From contig NZ_BOPG01000050.1 in the NCBI RefSeq assembly GCF_016863635.1, forward strand, positions 124,001 to 188,000: a stretch of DNA of 64,000 bases, read 5' to 3'. The stretch comes from Virgisporangium aurantiacum. GTDB taxonomy: Bacteria; Actinomycetota; Actinomycetes; Mycobacteriales; Micromonosporaceae. Position numbers and translations under genes: made by a program. The notes under the pieces were generated by a model. The model saw nothing but the letters and a program-made list of their open reading frames with translations, was not told the origin of the DNA and made no database searches. Below are positions 41,381 to 50,039 of the stretch, one piece after another (within the stretch, counting starts at the first letter, position 1; each line of letters starts with the position of its first letter).

Positions 41381-42729
41381 CGCTGCCGCCACCCGTCGGG
41401 GTCGACGCCGCCGGGCACCGGTCCTTCATATGGCGCCCGGGTGAGCACGAACGTGCCCAGATCGAGGTGGGTCACCGTACCGTCGTCGGCCCGGACCACG
41501 CGCAGCCGCTCGCCGGCGTAGTAGCCGTCGAGCCCGGTCCAGGTGCCGTCGGCCTCGGGCCGCAGTGCGGTCGCCCGGGCCCGCCCGCCGAGCCCGGTGA
41601 GTTCGAGGTTCCGCCCGTCGCGGACCCGGATCGCGAGCGGTGCCGGTCCCCAGTACCAGGGCCCGGCGATCTCCAGCAGGTCCGGATCCGACACGGCCCG
41701 CCACGGCGCCGGAATCCGTGGCTCCCGATCGGCGACGATCCGCACGAGGTCGGTGGCGAGCCCGCTGATCGCGACGCCCGCGGTCGTGTTGCACATGACC
41801 ACGACGCCGACGTCGTCGGCCCGGCTGACCCACAGCGACGCGAGGTAACCGGGCACCGAGCCGCCGTGTCCGATCAGGTCCCGGCCGTCCTGGCGGCTGA
41901 CCTGGAGCCCCAGCCCGTAGCCGGCGGCCGGATCGAAGGACTCGGGCGGCGCGGTCGGGCGGCGCATCTCCGCCAGCGTCTCCTTTTCCAGGACGCGGTC
42001 GTCGCCGTCGAGGAGGAAGGACGCCCACCGGCACTGGTCGGCGACCGTCGACCAGAGCGCGCCGGCCGGGTTCATCGGCCCGTAGTCGTGGGCCGGCTCG
42101 GGCAGCAGCGCGTCGGCCCACGGGTGTACCGCCCATCCGGGCGCGTGGTTCTCCGGTGGCGCCAGGCCGGTGTCGCGCATGGACAGCGGGTCGAGGATCT
42201 CGTCGCGCAGCGCCTCGTGCCACGGCTTCTTCCGCAGCCGCTCCACGAGCCCGCCGAGCAGGCCGTACCCCGGGTTGGAGTAGTGGAACCGGCGTCCGGC
42301 GGGGTGCGCCACCGGGTCGTCACCGACAATCGACGGCAGGTCCGGGCGGAGCGTGCCCGGCGTCCGCTCCCACCACGCCCCGGGCGGCTCCGCGACGAGC
42401 CCGCCGGAGTGGGCGAGCAGTTGGGCGATCGTCAGGTCGCCGGGCCGGGTGTCCGGCAGGTGGCGGCCGATCGGGTCACCGAGGTCGAGCCGCCCCTCGT
42501 CGCGCAGCCGCAGCACGAGCACCGCGGTGAACGTCTTCGTGATCGACCCGATCCGGAAGCCCGTGCCCGGCGCGTCGTCGCCGACATCGCCGATGCCGTC
42601 GAACCAGCGCGGGTCCCCGCCCCGCACCACCCCCGCGACGATCGCCGGCGCGCGCCCCTCCACCTGCGCGGTGGCGAGCCGGTGCCGCAACGCACGGCGG
42701 GTGTCGGGCAGCAGTTGTTCATCGGCCAT
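41377..42729 (-). CDS. Serine hydrolase, beta-lactamase family
   Basis: A 450-residue protein with a class C beta-lactamase-like domain (about 10-340): SxxK is Ser62-Ile-Thr-Lys65, the Tyr motif is HYSNPGYG, and HGGSVPG is the third motif. A beta-rich C-terminal domain follows (about 350-450), as in many peptidase/esterase members. No signal peptide is visible, so it may be cytoplasmic, acting on esters or D-peptides. It is first of a coupled group with the amidohydrolase and deacetylase. Confidence 0.88.
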   Translation of the reverse strand: MADEQLLPDTRRALRHRLATAQVEGRAPAIVAGVVRGGDPRWFDGIGDVGDDAPGTGFRIGSITKTFTAVLVLRLRDEGRLDLGDPIGRHLPDTRPGDLTIAQLLAHSGGLVAEPPGAWWERTPGTLRPDLPSIVGDDPVAHPAGRRFHYSNPGYGLLGGLVERLRKKPWHEALRDEILDPLSMRDTGLAPPENHAPGWAVHPWADALLPEPAHDYGPMNPAGALWSTVADQCRWASFLLDGDDRVLEKETLAEMRRPTAPPESFDPAAGYGLGLQVSRQDGRDLIGHGGSVPGYLASLWVSRADDVGVVVMCNTTAGVAISGLATDLVRIVADREPRIPAPWRAVSDPDLLEIAGPWYWGPAPLAIRVRDGRNLELTGLGGRARATALRPEADGTWTGLDGYYAGERLRVVRADDGTVTHLDLGTFVLTRAPYEGPVPGGVDPDGWRQR

Positions 42730-42772
42730 CCGCCGACCCTAGCGCCGAGCCCGCGCACCGATCGCCCGGGCG

Positions 42773-44236
42773 TCACCTCAGGGTGAACGCGGCGAGCGCG
42801 AGCGCCGCGACCAGGTCGGGGCCGCGCACGATCTGGGTGACGAGGTCGGGCTGGACGATGCCGAACGGAGTGTCGACCGCCGCGCCGTCGTAGCGCGTCG
42901 GGCGGCGGCCGGCGGCCCGGTAGGCCGCCGCCAGGACGCCGACCGCCAGCAGCGGCTCGGCCCAGGCCGGGTTTATCGGGGACGCCGGCAGCGTCGCCGG
43001 CCACCAGAGAGCCAACGCCACGGCGGGCACGGGTAGGTGGCTCAGCCGGAGCAGGAGGTCGGAGCCGCCGAGCAGCCGACGGAGGGCGGCGGAGCGGCAG
43101 ATCGTGCGGAGGCCGGCGCACAGCCGCTCGGTCGCCAGGTAACCTGCCACGACGCGCGCCGGCGCCGCGCCGCCCGGTGCGACGAGCGTCATCGCGTACG
43201 GCACCACCCCGAGCCCGGCCCACGCCAGCACCCCACCCGGCCGGCGCACCTGGCGCCGCAGGTCGGCGCGCACTAGCGTCCACAATCGACGGAGCCGGTC
43301 GCGACCGGCCACAATGGACGGTGGTGGCCCGAGCGGTCCACTGTGGACGCTCCCGACCCGGCGCCAGCGCCGGACCTCGACGATGTCGCTGAACATGGCC
43401 GGCTGCAACAGCACCAGCGACACGGTGGCGGCGTCGGCAAGCTGCGCCCCGCCGCTGAGGGCCGCCGCGTCGAGCCGCCCGAGCCGCCGCAGTGCGGCGA
43501 CGCCGGTGCCCACCGCAACCAACCCCGCGACGACCGTGAGCAGGGAAAGGGGGACGGCGGGCGCGGACACGGAGACGCCGAGCCCGTCCAGCACGACAAC
43601 CCCGATCGCGATCGTCGTCCCCGAACCGGCGAGGGCGATCGCCGTCCCGCGCCCCGGCGCACCGCTCGCCCGTCTGCCGGTGCCCGTGTCCGTGCCTCTG
43701 TCCCCGGTGGTCGTCGTCGGTCTGGCCGCGCCCGTTGCCGTGGCCGCCTGTGCCACGACGGCCGCCGCCGGGAGGGCCGCACCGGCGAACGTCGCGGCGA
43801 GGCCGAGCCCCCATCCGGTGTCACCGATCAGCATGACCCCCACGCCGAACAACGCCCCGCACGCGGCGCCCACGAACGCGACCCAGCCGAGCGCGGGCCG
43901 CAGCCACCCGGCCCGGTCGACCGGTGCGCCGGCGGCCCAGTACCGGGCGGCGCCGGTGACGTACAGCGGTCCGAGGTCGCGGACCGCCGCCCAGGCGAGC
44001 CCGCCGAGCACGAGCACCACGGCGATGAGCAGCCACGCCCGGACGCCGCTCTCCGCCGGCGACCCGGCCGCGGGCAGCCGCAGGTGGCGCCGGATCGCTG
44101 TGACCGCGAACGCCCCGTAGACGGCGACGAGCAGCGCGACCATGTAGACATCGGTCAGGACCGCGCCGAGAGAGGTCTCGCGATGGGCGGACCGCGCCCG
44201 CCGCAGCCGGCGCCGCACCTCGCCGGCAGTGCTCAC
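42773..44236 (-). CDS. ABC transporter membrane protein (unnamed family)
   Basis: A 487-residue integral membrane protein with about ten hydrophobic segments, a basic N-terminus and a central cytoplasmic loop (about 310-350). It resembles actinobacterial membrane proteins paired with short ABC ATPases (DUF6297-like), but I cannot assign a substrate. The GTG overlaps the ATPase stop (GTGA), so the two form an export-type ABC unit. The coding region includes a copy of the recurrent palindrome (43337-43347). Confidence 0.75.
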   Translation of the reverse strand: MSTAGEVRRRLRRARSAHRETSLGAVLTDVYMVALLVAVYGAFAVTAIRRHLRLPAAGSPAESGVRAWLLIAVVLVLGGLAWAAVRDLGPLYVTGAARYWAAGAPVDRAGWLRPALGWVAFVGAACGALFGVGVMLIGDTGWGLGLAATFAGAALPAAAVVAQAATATGAARPTTTTGDRGTDTGTGRRASGAPGRGTAIALAGSGTTIAIGVVVLDGLGVSVSAPAVPLSLLTVVAGLVAVGTGVAALRRLGRLDAAALSGGAQLADAATVSLVLLQPAMFSDIVEVRRWRRVGSVHSGPLGPPPSIVAGRDRLRRLWTLVRADLRRQVRRPGGVLAWAGLGVVPYAMTLVAPGGAAPARVVAGYLATERLCAGLRTICRSAALRRLLGGSDLLLRLSHLPVPAVALALWWPATLPASPINPAWAEPLLAVGVLAAAYRAAGRRPTRYDGAAVDTPFGIVQPDLVTQIVRGPDLVAALALAAFTLR

Positions 44237-44841
44237 AGCGTCAGCGTGTGGTCGGCGACCGTGTCGACGAGGAGCGGATCGTGCGATGCCAGCAGGACGG
44301 CGCGCCCGGCGGCCTTCTCGGCGTTGAGCCGTTCGGCGAGCCAGGTGCGGCCGGCGGTGTCGAGGCGCTGCTCGGGCTCGTCGAGCAGCAGGAGGCGACG
44401 CGGGCGCACGAAGCACGACGCGAGCGCCAACCGGCGGCGTTGGCCGCTGGAGAGCGTCGCCGGTAGCTGGTCGCGGGCGGGGGTAAGGCCCAGCGCGTCG
44501 AGGACCTCGGCGACGGTGGCCGGATCGGGCGCGCCGTGCGCGAACGCGAGCAGTTCCAGGTGCTCGACCACCGAGAGGTCCGGAAAGAAGTCGACGTCGT
44601 CGAGCACGCCCGCCACCGCCGCGCGCACGCGGGGATCGGTCTCGTCGACCGGTCGCCCGTCGAGGCGGACCTCACCCTCGTCGGGCCGGTCGAGCCCGGC
44701 GACGCACCGCAACAGCGTCGTCTTGCCGGACCCGTTGGGGCCGACGACCGCGGTGGCCGTGCCCGCGGCCACGTGGAGGTCCACTGTGGACAGCACCCGG
44801 AGCTCGCCGAACCAGCGGCTCAGTCCCCGTACCTCAAGCAC
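44233..44841 (-). CDS. ABC transporter ATP-binding protein
   Basis: A 202-residue ATPase with Walker A GPNGSGKTT (about 34-42), signature LSSGQ, Walker B LLLLDEP and the switch histidine ASHD. It is short, like ATPases of heme- or drug-export ABC systems. It is coupled to the large membrane protein that follows, its likely permease. The recurrent palindrome TCCACTGTGGA sits at 44780-44790 in the LSTVDL codons. Confidence 0.92.
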   Translation of the reverse strand: MLEVRGLSRWFGELRVLSTVDLHVAAGTATAVVGPNGSGKTTLLRCVAGLDRPDEGEVRLDGRPVDETDPRVRAAVAGVLDDVDFFPDLSVVEHLELLAFAHGAPDPATVAEVLDALGLTPARDQLPATLSSGQRRRLALASCFVRPRRLLLLDEPEQRLDTAGRTWLAERLNAEKAAGRAVLLASHDPLLVDTVADHTLTL

Positions 44842-44910
44842 CCCCGCAGTCTGCCAGGTCTGGTCATCGGATCATGCTGCCGCCGCTGATCACGATGTGC
44901 CCGCCGAGAG

Positions 44911-44925
44911 GGTTCCTCAGGAACC
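44911..44925 (-). terminator. Short hairpin spanning a stop codon
   Basis: GGTTCC-TCA-GGAACC is a perfect 6-bp stem whose loop is the stop codon of the upstream Pro/Gln-rich membrane protein gene. It may attenuate transcription into the ABC genes 70 bp downstream. The stem is short, so the call is weak. Confidence 0.35.
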
Positions 44926-45714
44926 GGTGACGAGGTTGCTCATGCACACCGTCCACGTGCCGCTCTCCCGCACGACCGGGATCTGGATGGTGTTGCTGAC
45001 CTTGCTGCCGCTGGCGTTCTCGCCCTTGATGGTGACCGAGACCTTGCCGCTGTCGCCGGCGACGTTGGCGCTTCCGATGTCCCAGCTCTCCAGCTTGCCG
45101 CCGGCCGTGGCCCCGCTGACGTCGCGCGACTCGGCGCGGGCACGGTCGATGGTGGCGACGTCCTTCGCGCAGCTGTTCTTCTTCACCTCGTCGAGGTCGT
45201 TGTCCTGGCTCGCGGCCAGGTAGCGGTCGACGACGCCCTCGGGCGTGTTGTCGCCGCTCGGCCCGCCGATGAACTGCACGGCGGCGATGATGCCGACGAC
45301 GAAGAGCACGAGCACGAGGGCGGCGCCACCGAGGATCCAGCCGATCTTGCTGCGGCGCACCGGCTGCGGCCCGATCGGGGGATAACCGCCGCCGCCGTAA
45401 CCGGGCTGGCCGTAGGGCGGCTGCTGCTGACCGTACGGGGGCGGCTGCTGCCCGTAGGGAGGCTGCTGCCCGTAGGGAGGCTGCTGGCCGTAGGGCGGCG
45501 GTGGCTGGCCGTACCCGGGCTGCTCGTACGGCGACGGACCGTAGCCCGGCTGCTGCCCGTACCCCGGCCCGGACGTCGGCGGCTGGCCGTAGGCGGGCCC
45601 GGAGGTCGGCGGCTGCCCGTATCCGGGGCCTGGCGCGGGCTGGCCGTAGGGATCGGGGCCCCACTGCCCCTGGCCGGGCTGTTGCCCCTGCTGATTGCCG
45701 TAGTTCGGATACAT
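44917..45714 (-). CDS. Pro/Gly/Gln-rich membrane-anchored DUF4878-like protein
   Basis: A 265-residue protein. The first 120 residues are low-complexity Pro/Gly/Gln/Tyr repeats (PYGQQPPYGQQP type). Then come a basic stop-transfer segment and one transmembrane helix (about 128-150). The extracellular domain (about 155-265, VVDRYLAASQDNDLDEVKKNSC...VCMSNLVTGS) resembles the NTF2-like DUF4878 lipoprotein domain, with two cysteines that could form a disulfide. The function is unknown, and the cytoplasmic Pro-rich part may mediate protein contacts. Confidence 0.82.
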   Translation of the reverse strand: MYPNYGNQQGQQPGQGQWGPDPYGQPAPGPGYGQPPTSGPAYGQPPTSGPGYGQQPGYGPSPYEQPGYGQPPPPYGQQPPYGQQPPYGQQPPPYGQQQPPYGQPGYGGGGYPPIGPQPVRRSKIGWILGGAALVLVLFVVGIIAAVQFIGGPSGDNTPEGVVDRYLAASQDNDLDEVKKNSCAKDVATIDRARAESRDVSGATAGGKLESWDIGSANVAGDSGKVSVTIKGENASGSKVSNTIQIPVVRESGTWTVCMSNLVTGS

Positions 45715-45791
45715 CGGCCCCCCATGAAGACTGTCAATGGCCCACTCTACCCGCACCCCGGGCGGGGCCCCAGGGATGGTAGGAATGCCCG

Positions 45792-46361
45792 GTGGCAACG
45801 CATCCACCCGAACGTCGACCGACGCCGTTGGACCGGAACACGGAGTTGTTCAGCGCGTTGGCGGTGTCGGAGTCGGTGACCGTCGCGTGCCCCGCCGGTT
45901 CGGCCTGGCAACTCGTGTGCACGATCGAGCGCATCGGTGAGTTCAGCCCCGAATGCGCGGAGGCACACTGGCTCGACGGTGCGACCGGCCCGGCGGTCGG
46001 TGCCCGTTTCGACGGCACGAACCGGGTGACCGTCGACGGCGGGGAACTGGTGTGGACGCGCACCTGCACGGTGACGGCGCTCGTCCCCGGTGAGCACTTC
46101 GCCTACGTCGTGGGAGACCGGTTCGACGGGACCGCCGCGTCGGAGTGGGCGTTCACCGTGCTCGCGCGATCCGCGGAAACCTGTCGGATCACGCAGTCGT
46201 TCCGACATCTGCCGGACGGCATGAGCGGCACCCGCTCCCAGGCCGACGCCCATCCCGACGAGGCGGCCGAGATCGTGGACCGTCGGGCCGGTCAACTGCG
46301 TGCCGGAATGCGCCAGACGTTGGCGCGGATGCGCGCCGTCCTGGAGGCGACGAACACCTGA
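45792..46361 (+). CDS. SRPBCC (START-like) family protein
   Basis: A 189-residue protein with the helix-grip pattern of polyketide cyclase/START-like proteins (ESVTVACPAGSAWQLVCTIERIGEFSPEC, then GARFDGTNRV and SEWAFTVLARS strands, ending with a long helix). It would bind a hydrophobic ligand. GTG start at 45792 with no strong ribosome site. It is divergent from the Pro-rich membrane protein, so the 77-bp gap probably holds both promoters. Confidence 0.85.
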   Translation: MATHPPERRPTPLDRNTELFSALAVSESVTVACPAGSAWQLVCTIERIGEFSPECAEAHWLDGATGPAVGARFDGTNRVTVDGGELVWTRTCTVTALVPGEHFAYVVGDRFDGTAASEWAFTVLARSAETCRITQSFRHLPDGMSGTRSQADAHPDEAAEIVDRRAGQLRAGMRQTLARMRAVLEATNT

Positions 46362-46413
46362 CCGGCGGCCGCCGTCGGGTTCGGCGAATCCGGATCTGGG
46401 TATCGCAGCGGGC

Positions 46414-46545
46414 ATGGACGACATCGTCAGCAGGTGCCCGGTATGCGGGGCGCGGGTGAACGCACCGGTCGGCACGCCCACGCCCGCACATCCGTCGGAC
46501 GGCGGCACCGCTCCGTGCGAAGGGGTCGGCCGCCCGTCGGACTGA
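46414..46545 (+). CDS. Small CPVC-containing protein (43 aa)
   Basis: A 43-residue frame starting MDDIVSRCPVCGARVNAPV with a CxxC zinc-ribbon-like knuckle and one further Cys (PCEG) near the end. It could bind zinc, but a second CxxC is lacking. It follows the SRPBCC gene by 52 bp on the same strand and ends 6 bp before the MocR stop. Existence as an expressed protein is uncertain. Confidence 0.4.
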   Translation: MDDIVSRCPVCGARVNAPVGTPTPAHPSDGGTAPCEGVGRPSD

Positions 46546-46551
46546 CCACGG

Positions 46552-47949
46552 TCAACGAGAATCCAGGACCATCGCGAGTCGCCGCACCGCCTCGTCCATC
46601 CGGTCGGGCGGTGCGGCGGCATACGTGAGCCGCAGGTACGGCGCCGGCGGCTCGGCCGCGAACCAGGGACGCCCGGGGAACACGACCACGCCCGACGCCG
46701 CGGCGGCGGTGGCCACGGCGACGTCGTCGACGCCGTCGGGCAGCCGGACCCACAGGTGCATGCCACCGCGGGGAACCGGCCCGTAACGGAGACCGGGCAG
46801 GTGCCGGCGCAGCGCGTCCACCAGGGCCGTTCGCCGCGTGCGGAGCGCGAGCCGCAGCGTCCGCCGGTGCCGCGACCAGGCCGGCGCCGTGACGAGTTCC
46901 AGCGTGGCCTGCTGCAGTGGCGTGGCGACGAACAGGTCGTCGAGCAGCCGCCCGGCGCGCAACCGCGCACCGACCGGCCCGCGGGCGCCGATCGCCGCGA
47001 TCCGCAGGCCGGGCGCGGTGGTCTTGGTCAGCGACCGCACGTAGATCACGTGCCCGTCCGGATCGTCGGCGACCAGGGGCGGCGGCGGGTCGCCGTCGAT
47101 CGTCAGGTCGCGCGCGTAGTCGTCCTCGATCAGGAACGCGCCGGCGGCCCGGACCGCCGCCATCACGTCGGCCCGGCGGTGCCCGGCCAGGCTCGCGCCG
47201 TGCGGGTTCGCGTGCAGCGGCTGGCAGTAGAACAGCCGCGCGCCGGTGCGGGCGAACGCGGCGGCGAGCTGGTCGGGTCGCACGCCCTCGGCGTCGACCG
47301 GCACCGGCACCACCCGCAGCCCGGCCGCCCGGGCGGTGGCCAGCGCGCCCAGGTAGGTCGGCGACTCGACCAGGAGCGTGTCGCCGGGTTCGGCCAGCGA
47401 GCGGACCGCCGACGACAGCGCGGCCTGGCCACCGGCGCAGATCACGATGTCGTCGGCGTGCAGGCCGGCGCCGGTCTCGCGGGCGAACCAGGCGCGCAGG
47501 TCGGCGCGTCCCTCCGCCGGACCGCGCTGCCACGCCGCCGGCTGCCGGGCGACCCGGGCGAGCGCCGCGCCGAGCGCCGCGGTGGGCTGGAGATCCGGAT
47601 CGAGGTAGCCGCCGGACAACGGGATCGCGCCGGCGGGCGGTAACGCCAGTAACGCCTGCAGCTCGGACTCGCCCGGCCGGCGCGGGCCGAGCGCGACGGT
47701 CTGCCAGGCCAGGTCGGGCGGTGGGGCGTCGCCGGACGGGCGCGCCGCGACGAACGTGCCGCGACCCGACCGCGTCTCGACCAGCCCCTGCGCGACCAGC
47801 CGCCGCACCGCTTCGGCGACGGTGACCGGCGACGCCCGGTGCCGGGCGGTCAGCTCGCGCACGGACGGCAGCCGGGTACCCGGTGTCGCGTCGATCACCA
47901 GCCGCCGCAGATCTTGGATAACGCGGTCGGTGGCGTTACCGTCATTCAT
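46552..47949 (-). CDS. MocR-type regulator (GntR HTH fused to aminotransferase fold)
   Basis: A 465-residue protein. A GntR winged helix (about 8-72, LPSVRELTARHRASPVTVAEAVRRLVAQG) is joined to a type I aminotransferase-like domain (about 85-465) that binds PLP. It includes the PLP lysine segment YVRSLTKTTAPGLRIA and the DDYARDL loop. MocR proteins often regulate vitamin B6, amino-acid or transporter genes. It is divergent from an EamA exporter with overlapping start codons, so the exporter is its probable target. Confidence 0.92.
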   Translation of the reverse strand: MNDGNATDRVIQDLRRLVIDATPGTRLPSVRELTARHRASPVTVAEAVRRLVAQGLVETRSGRGTFVAARPSGDAPPPDLAWQTVALGPRRPGESELQALLALPPAGAIPLSGGYLDPDLQPTAALGAALARVARQPAAWQRGPAEGRADLRAWFARETGAGLHADDIVICAGGQAALSSAVRSLAEPGDTLLVESPTYLGALATARAAGLRVVPVPVDAEGVRPDQLAAAFARTGARLFYCQPLHANPHGASLAGHRRADVMAAVRAAGAFLIEDDYARDLTIDGDPPPPLVADDPDGHVIYVRSLTKTTAPGLRIAAIGARGPVGARLRAGRLLDDLFVATPLQQATLELVTAPAWSRHRRTLRLALRTRRTALVDALRRHLPGLRYGPVPRGGMHLWVRLPDGVDDVAVATAAAASGVVVFPGRPWFAAEPPAPYLRLTYAAAPPDRMDEAVRRLAMVLDSR

Positions 47950-48865
47950 GAGGGTTCAGAGTAGCGCTACCGCGCCCCAAACGATAACGGCCGGGCTCGG
48001 GTACGGCGCCCTGGGCGTGCTCGCGTTCAGCATGTCGCTGCCCGCCACCCGGGTCGCCGTCGCCGACCTCGACCCGTGGTTCGTCGCGTTCGGCCGCGCC
48101 GTCGGCGCCGGGCTGCTCGCCGTCGGGTACCTGCGCCTGACCGGAGCGCCGCGGCCGACCCGGGACCAGTGGCGCCGGCTGGCCGTGGTCGCGCTCGGCG
48201 TCGTCGTCGGGTTCCCGCTGTTCACCTCGCTCGCGCTGACCACGTCGACGTCGGCGCACGCGGCCGTGGTGATCGCGGTGCTGCCCGCCATGACGGCCGT
48301 GTTCGCCGTGCTGCGGGGCGGCGAACGGCCCCCGCCGTTGTTCTGGGTCGCGAGCGGCGGCGGGCTGCTCGCCGTCCTCGTATTCCTTGCCGCCACCGGA
48401 GCCGTCGCCGGAGCCCTGACCACCGCGGACCTGTTCCTTCTCGCGGCGGTCGCGTTGTGCGGCCTCGGCTATGCCGAGGGCGGCGTGCTCGCCCGCGAAC
48501 TCGGCGGCGCGCGCACGATCTGCTGGGCGCTCGTGTTGTCGCTGCCGGCCACCGTCGCGGTCACGGTGGTCGCGGCGGTTGCGGATCCGCCGCACGCGGG
48601 CACAACCGAGTGGACGGCGTTCGCCTACGTGAGCGTGGTGTCCATGTTCCTGGGGTTCTTCGCCTGGTACGCGGGGCTCGCGCGCGGCGGCATCGCCCGG
48701 GTGGGGCAGATCCAACTGGCCCAGCCGGTGCTGACGCTGGCCTGGTCGGCGCTGTTGCTGGGGGAGACGGTCACCCGCTGGTCGATCGTGGCGGCGGCCG
48801 TCGTGCTGGTGTGTGTGGTGCTCACGCAGCGCGCGCGGTCAGCACCTGTGGCCCGTCGTCGGTGA
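47948..48865 (+). CDS. EamA/DMT family exporter
   Basis: A 305-residue protein with about ten membrane helices in the two-repeat EamA pattern (TTSTSAHAAVVIAVLPAMTAV; QLAQPVLTLAWSALLLGETVT). It is probably an exporter of an amino acid or small metabolite, controlled by the divergent MocR regulator. Its ATG overlaps the regulator's ATG on the other strand (shared CATG), leaving no room for a normal leader. The 3' end overlaps the methionine aminopeptidase gene by 44 bp. Confidence 0.87.
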   Translation: MRVQSSATAPQTITAGLGYGALGVLAFSMSLPATRVAVADLDPWFVAFGRAVGAGLLAVGYLRLTGAPRPTRDQWRRLAVVALGVVVGFPLFTSLALTTSTSAHAAVVIAVLPAMTAVFAVLRGGERPPPLFWVASGGGLLAVLVFLAATGAVAGALTTADLFLLAAVALCGLGYAEGGVLARELGGARTICWALVLSLPATVAVTVVAAVADPPHAGTTEWTAFAYVSVVSMFLGFFAWYAGLARGGIARVGQIQLAQPVLTLAWSALLLGETVTRWSIVAAAVVLVCVVLTQRARSAPVARRR

Positions 48866-49592
48866 TCGCGACCGTGTGCTCGGAGTGCGCGGTGCGGGAG
48901 CCGTCGGCGGAGCGGATCGTCCAGCCGTCGGCGTCGTACCTGATGCGGCCGGTGGTGCGGGCCCACCAGGGTTCGAGCGCGAGCGTCATCCCGGCCACGA
49001 GCTTGAGGCCGCGCCCGCCGCGTCCGCTGTTGGGGACGTGCGGGGCCTCGTGCATGGTCCGCCCGAGCCCGTGCCCGCCGAACTCCGTGTTGACCGGATA
49101 GCCGTACCGGTCGGCGACCGCACCGATCGCGGCCGAGATGTCGCCCAGCTTGTTGCCGACCCGCGCCGCGTCGATGCCGGCGACGAGCGCCTCCTCGGTG
49201 GCGGTGATGATGCGCTGGTCGGCCGGGTCCGGCGTGCCGACGATCACGGTGCGCGCGGAGTCGGCGACCCAGCCGTCGATGCTGACCGCGATGTCCATGC
49301 TGAGCACGTCGCCGTCGAGCAGCGTGTAGTCGTGCGGCAGGCCGTGCAGCACCGCGTCGTTCACGCTCAGGCAGATGACGTTGCGGAACGGCCCGCGGCC
49401 GAACGACGGGGCGTAGTCCCAGTAGCAGGACTCCGCGCCGCGTTCGCGGATGAGGTCGCGCGCGTGCTGCTCCAGGTCGAGGAGGTTGACGCCCACGTCG
49501 GCCCGCGCGCCGACCTTCGTGAGAACCTCGGCGACGAACGCTCCGGTGACGCGCATCTTCTCGATCTCGGCGGGCGACTTCAGCTCGATCAT
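48822..49592 (-). CDS. map: Methionine aminopeptidase, type I
   Basis: A 256-residue enzyme that removes N-terminal methionine. The metal ligands of the pita-bread fold are visible: DIAVSIDGWVADSART (two Asp), GHGLGRTMHEAP (His), and two late Glu in LALEPWW and HSEHTVAI. Length and sequence fit type Ia/Ic bacterial enzymes. It is divergent from an XRE regulator across an operator-like repeat, unusual for a housekeeping gene, so it may be a second copy. Confidence 0.94.
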   Translation of the reverse strand: MIELKSPAEIEKMRVTGAFVAEVLTKVGARADVGVNLLDLEQHARDLIRERGAESCYWDYAPSFGRGPFRNVICLSVNDAVLHGLPHDYTLLDGDVLSMDIAVSIDGWVADSARTVIVGTPDPADQRIITATEEALVAGIDAARVGNKLGDISAAIGAVADRYGYPVNTEFGGHGLGRTMHEAPHVPNSGRGGRGLKLVAGMTLALEPWWARTTGRIRYDADGWTIRSADGSRTAHSEHTVAITDDGPQVLTARAA

Positions 49593-49593
49593 G

Positions 49594-49634
49594 CCGGTAC
49601 TTTAATACCAGAGGTGGCGGGATTAAAATACCGG
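49594..49634. promoter_or_regulatory. AT-rich inverted repeat between map and XRE gene
   Basis: CCGGTACTTTAATACC (49594-49609) faces GGATTAAAATACCGG (49620-49634), with one indel and one mismatch. The left arm starts 2 bp from the map start codon and the right arm lies near the likely -10 region for the XRE gene. A repressor here would cover both promoters, and the adjacent XRE protein is the obvious candidate. Confidence 0.55.
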
Positions 49635-49649
49635 TCCTATCCTTGTGGC

Positions 49650-49931
49650 GTGGTTCGCAACCCGCTCACGCCCCAGCAGATCGAGGCCGGCCAGCACCTC
49701 GGCCGCCGGCTGCGGACCGCCCGCGGTGACCGCCCCCTCGACGAGATCGCGCACGCGGCGGGCATCTCGCCCGAAACGCTCCGCAAGATCGAGACCGGTC
49801 GGCTCCCGACCCCGGCGTTCGGCACGGTCGCCTGCCTGAGCGACGTGCTCGGCCTCCCCATCGAAGACCTGGCATCCGCGTGGCGCGCCGATCTCCGTCC
49901 GAAGCCCGTCCACCTGAAGGCCGTCTCCTAG
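49650..49931 (+). CDS. XRE family DNA-binding protein
   Basis: A 93-residue single-domain helix-turn-helix protein with the Cro/C1 pattern (IEAGQHLGRRLRTARGDRPLDEIAHAAGISPETLRKIETGRLPTPAFGTVACLSDVLGL at 10-70, conserved KIETG). GTG start at 49650. It likely binds the inverted repeat upstream and controls itself and the divergent map gene. Confidence 0.85.
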   Translation: MVRNPLTPQQIEAGQHLGRRLRTARGDRPLDEIAHAAGISPETLRKIETGRLPTPAFGTVACLSDVLGLPIEDLASAWRADLRPKPVHLKAVS

Positions 49932-50039
49932 CGCGGGCCGAGCTAACCCGTAAATCGGCACAGTGAAGTGTGTCGATCATGATTACATTGGGTAGGCGTC
50001 TGACTGCTGAGGGCACGCCCTCGCGGAAGGAGCCCCCCG

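Noticed and set aside
45400..45660. Repeat array as a mobile element
   Set aside because: The CCGTAGGG-type repeats encode the Pro/Gly/Gln/Tyr-rich cytoplasmic region of one membrane protein.
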